DNA of 64,000 nucleotides from Streptomyces niveus (GTDB lineage: Bacteria > Actinomycetota > Actinomycetes > Streptomycetales > Streptomycetaceae). The notes beneath the pieces were generated by a model. That model was not told the origin of the DNA. It searched no databases and saw only the letters and a list, made by a program, of their open reading frames with translations. Shown piece by piece: positions 61,776-64,000 of this stretch (position 1 is its first letter; each line of letters starts with the position of its first letter). The translations under genes and the position numbers were made by a program. Location of the stretch: contig NZ_CP018047.1 of the NCBI RefSeq assembly GCF_002009175.1, positions 7,307,001-7,371,000 on the forward strand, written 5' to 3'.

Positions 61776-62761
61776 GACAGTGTGTGGCTCCCGTTCGTCA
61801 GATGCGTGCCCGGTCCGATGTGCGCGGCGGGTACGTGCAGCCGTACCTCCGTACCGCCGCCCGGCGCGTCGCCCACCGACACCTCGGCGCCGATCAGCAG
61901 CGCGCGCTCGCGCATGCCCCGGATCCCGGCGCCCTCGGGGGCCGTACCGATTCCGCGTCCGTCGTCCCTGACCAGCAGTTCGAGTCCGAGCGCGCCGTGG
62001 TGCAGCGCCACGCCGACCTGGCGTGCCCGCGCGTGCCGGATGATGTTGGTGAGGCCCTCCTGGGCCACCCGGTAGAGGACCAGTTCGACCTCCTGGTCCA
62101 GCTCGGGGAGATCGCTGTCGAAGCTGCGCCTGACGGCGAGTTCGGTGTGCGTGGTGGTCTCGTTCGCGAGCGCCTTGAGCGCGCTGATCAGCCCCAACTC
62201 CTCCAGTACGCCCGGCCGCAGCCGGCGGGCGATCCTGCGGATCTCGTCCAGGCTGTCCCTGGTGGTCTCCTGCACCTGGAGCAGATCGTCCCGCAGCGGC
62301 TCCGGCGCCCGGTCGGCGACGCGCCGCAGTTCGAGCAGGACGGCGGTCAGGGTCTGGCCGATCTCGTCGTGCAACTCCTGGGCGATCCTGCGCCGTTCGG
62401 CCTCCTGCGCGGAGAGCGCGAGCGCGCTGCTGGCCGCGCGTTCGGCCTCCAGCCGGTCGAGCATCGTGTTGAACGTCCGGATCAGCTCGGCGATCTCACC
62501 GTGTCCCGACACGGCCGGCCGGGGGCCCGGACGCAGCAGATCGGTGGTGGTCATCGCACGGGTGAGGCGCTGGAGCGGCCCGAGCCCGATCCGTAGCAGC
62601 GCCGCGTTCGCGATCAGCATGGCGACCAGACCGGCGGCCATGATCATCGCCTCGGTGAGCAGGACCGGCGTGGACACCGTGACGGGGCCGAGCAGCAGCA
62701 GCGCGGTCGCCGCGAACAGCACGGCGGCGTTGAGCAGGAAGATGCGCCAGAACAGGGACAC
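61772..62761 (-). CDS. HisKA_3-type sensor histidine kinase
   Basis: A 329-residue sensor. Two membrane helices (LFWRIFLLNAAVLFAATALLLL and LLTEAMIMAAGLVAMLIANAALL) enclose a very short outer loop, then a HAMP-like linker. The phospho-acceptor is in RIAQELHDEIGQTL near 131, and the ATPase region has LVRDDGRGIGTAP. The short loop suggests sensing within the membrane. The GTG at 62761 follows GAGGAGG at nine bases; a longer reading upstream has poor codons. It is divergent from the ArsB/NhaD-like gene by about 250 bases. Confidence 0.9.
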   Translation of the reverse strand: MSLFWRIFLLNAAVLFAATALLLLGPVTVSTPVLLTEAMIMAAGLVAMLIANAALLRIGLGPLQRLTRAMTTTDLLRPGPRPAVSGHGEIAELIRTFNTMLDRLEAERAASSALALSAQEAERRRIAQELHDEIGQTLTAVLLELRRVADRAPEPLRDDLLQVQETTRDSLDEIRRIARRLRPGVLEELGLISALKALANETTTHTELAVRRSFDSDLPELDQEVELVLYRVAQEGLTNIIRHARARQVGVALHHGALGLELLVRDDGRGIGTAPEGAGIRGMRERALLIGAEVSVGDAPGGGTEVRLHVPAAHIGPGTHLTNGSHTLS

Positions 62762-63008
62762 GGAGTACTGCCTCCTCGGGGTGGACCTCCCCACTATCGC
62801 CCGTACGCGCCACGAGTCCCGGCCACCCCGGGGCGATCTGCATGTCCGCCACCCGCGAATACATGGTCCACACCCCCCGATATGGGTGCCGGCACCGATG
62901 GTGACGACCCCCCACGGCGGGTGATCGTGGACACAGGGATCAGGCGGGTACGGGGCGGTCGTGGAGCCGGCCGCCCGGAACGGCGCGGCACACCGAGGGG
63001 AAGCGTAG

Positions 63009-64000
63009 ATGGGCATCACGGCCTGGCTGGCCGTCGGGGTGTTCGCGGGTGTCTACGTCCTGATCGCCACCGAGTGGGTCCACCGCGTGAAGGCCGCTCT
63101 TGGCGGTGCGGTCATCATGCTGGCGCTCGGGGTGACCGATGCCGAGCACGCCTTCTTCTCCGAAGAGGCGGGCATCGACTGGAACGTCATCTTCCTGCTG
63201 CTCGGCATGATGCTGATGGTCTCGGTGCTCAAGCGGACCGGAGTCTTCGAGTACATCGCGATCTGGGCGGCGAAGCGCGCCCGTGGCAAGCCCTACCGGC
63301 TGATGGTCCTGCTGATCCTGGCCACCGCGGTGCTGTCCCCGTGGCTCGACAACGTGACGACGGTGCTGCTGATCGCGCCCGTGACGATCCTCGTCTGCAA
63401 CAAGCTCGGTCTGCCGGTCGTCCCGTATCTGATCGCCGAGGTGATGGCGTGCAACATCAGCGGCGCCGCGACCCTGATCGGTGACCCGCCCAACATCATC
63501 ATCGGCTCGCGCGCCGGCCTCTCCTTCAACGACTTCCTGCTGCACATGACACCGATCGTGGTGGTGCTGATGGTGGTCTTCGTCCTGATGAGCCGCGTGA
63601 TGTTCCGCAAGGCGTTCCGCTACGACCCCGAGCGGGTCAAGTCCGTGATGGAGATGGACGAACGGGCCGCCATCAAGGACCCCCGGCTGCTCAAGCTGAG
63701 CGGGATCGTCCTGCTGGCGGTGATGGCCGGCTTCGTCCTGCACACCACGTTCCACATCGAGCCCTCGGTCGTGGCGATCAGCGGTGGGCTCGTCCTGCTC
63801 GCCCTCTCGCGCCTCGACGCCGAGAAGGTGGCGCGCGACGTCGAGTGGGAGACGCTGGCGTTCTTCACCGGCCTGTTCGTGATGGTCGGCGCGATGGTAC
63901 GGATCGGGGTCATCGGAGATCTCGGGGAGATGGCGGCCGAGGCCACCGAGGGTGAACTCCTCGGTACCTCCATGGCGTTGATCTTCGGCTCGGTCGTCCC
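63009..64000 (+). CDS. ArsB/NhaD-family transporter, partial (3' end outside)
   Basis: First 330 residues of a polytopic transporter of the ArsB/NhaD ion transporter superfamily, cut by the window end. Signature parts are SPWLDNVTTVLLIAPVTI, GAATLIGDPPNIIIGSRAGL (the DPPN motif of the superfamily) and LSRLDAEKVARDVEWETLAFFTGLF. Eight to nine helices are already seen. Members move arsenite, Na+/H+ or organic anions; the substrate is not set by these motifs. The ATG at 63009 follows a GAGGGGAAG site. Divergent from the two-component pair, which could control it (inference). Confidence 0.9.
   Translation, partial: MGITAWLAVGVFAGVYVLIATEWVHRVKAALGGAVIMLALGVTDAEHAFFSEEAGIDWNVIFLLLGMMLMVSVLKRTGVFEYIAIWAAKRARGKPYRLMVLLILATAVLSPWLDNVTTVLLIAPVTILVCNKLGLPVVPYLIAEVMACNISGAATLIGDPPNIIIGSRAGLSFNDFLLHMTPIVVVLMVVFVLMSRVMFRKAFRYDPERVKSVMEMDERAAIKDPRLLKLSGIVLLAVMAGFVLHTTFHIEPSVVAISGGLVLLALSRLDAEKVARDVEWETLAFFTGLFVMVGAMVRIGVIGDLGEMAAEATEGELLGTSMALIFGSVV

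Noticed and set aside
1..64000. CRISPR arrays, tRNA and rRNA genes, complete insertion sequences
   Set aside because: No regularly spaced repeats, cloverleaf-like segments or transposase motifs found on reading both strands.

Overview
The window is very GC-rich, starts many genes with GTG, uses short 4-base stop/start overlaps, and carries families typical of Streptomyces: AfsR-like regulators, a subtilisin inhibitor, TerD proteins, RICIN-tailed secreted enzymes and an HpnB-type glycosyltransferase. It reads as chromosomal sequence from a Streptomyces or close relative. I see no tRNA, rRNA, CRISPR array, phage or intact transposase.

Layout. 1-8.5 kb: an FtsX-type ABC permease, an anti-sigma-like ATP-binding protein, a cysteine-synthase-like PLP enzyme, a sigma-like membrane protein, and a DeoR regulator coupled to an SRPBCC protein. 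8.7-19.7 kb: a large membrane protein with a GHSQG motif, a beta-helix/AAA+ fusion, a small membrane protein, a MOSC protein, a TerD/TerA fusion, a glycosyltransferase and a glutamate-racemase-like gene. 19.7-24.2 kb: a PH-like membrane protein between two inverted copies of a ~180-bp repeat, then an O-antigen-ligase-like protein, apolipoprotein N-acyltransferase and a Nudix hydrolase. 24.2-28 kb: a type III polyketide synthase, an ICMT-like methyltransferase and an FAD oxygenase (the srsABC arrangement for phenolic lipids), with a divergent UbiA prenyltransferase. 28-32.6 kb: a sigma-like/zinc-finger/RICIN membrane protein, a graspetide RiPP precursor and its ATP-grasp maturase, and a secreted protease inhibitor with a lysine at the predicted reactive site.

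32.9-46 kb: a Tat-exported metallophosphoesterase, then two convergent operons that look like one carbon-source pathway. The first (aldehyde dehydrogenase, sugar ABC ATPase, permease, lipoprotein binding protein, unrecognised secreted protein) is fully coupled and follows a GAAAGCGCTTTC palindrome. The second (FGGY kinase, GlpA-like FAD dehydrogenase with a BFD-type iron-sulfur tail, FAD/NAD oxidoreductase) is also fully coupled. 46-55 kb: a hypothetical protein, an amino-acid permease, a GH75 chitosanase, a Nudix hydrolase, a 49-residue protein, a secreted beta-helix protein and a GH127 arabinofuranosidase-like enzyme with a RICIN tail. 55-64 kb: an AfsR-type regulator, a siderophore-interacting reductase with a signal-less FecB-like protein, a NarL-type two-component pair, and the start of an ArsB/NhaD-type transporter cut by the window end.

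Best candidates for new biology are the minimal graspetide pair beside a lysine-P1 protease inhibitor, the uncharacterised uptake/oxidation locus with its secreted protein of unknown family, the type III PKS cluster with an added prenyltransferase, and the inverted repeats that each start at the stop codon of a flanking gene.
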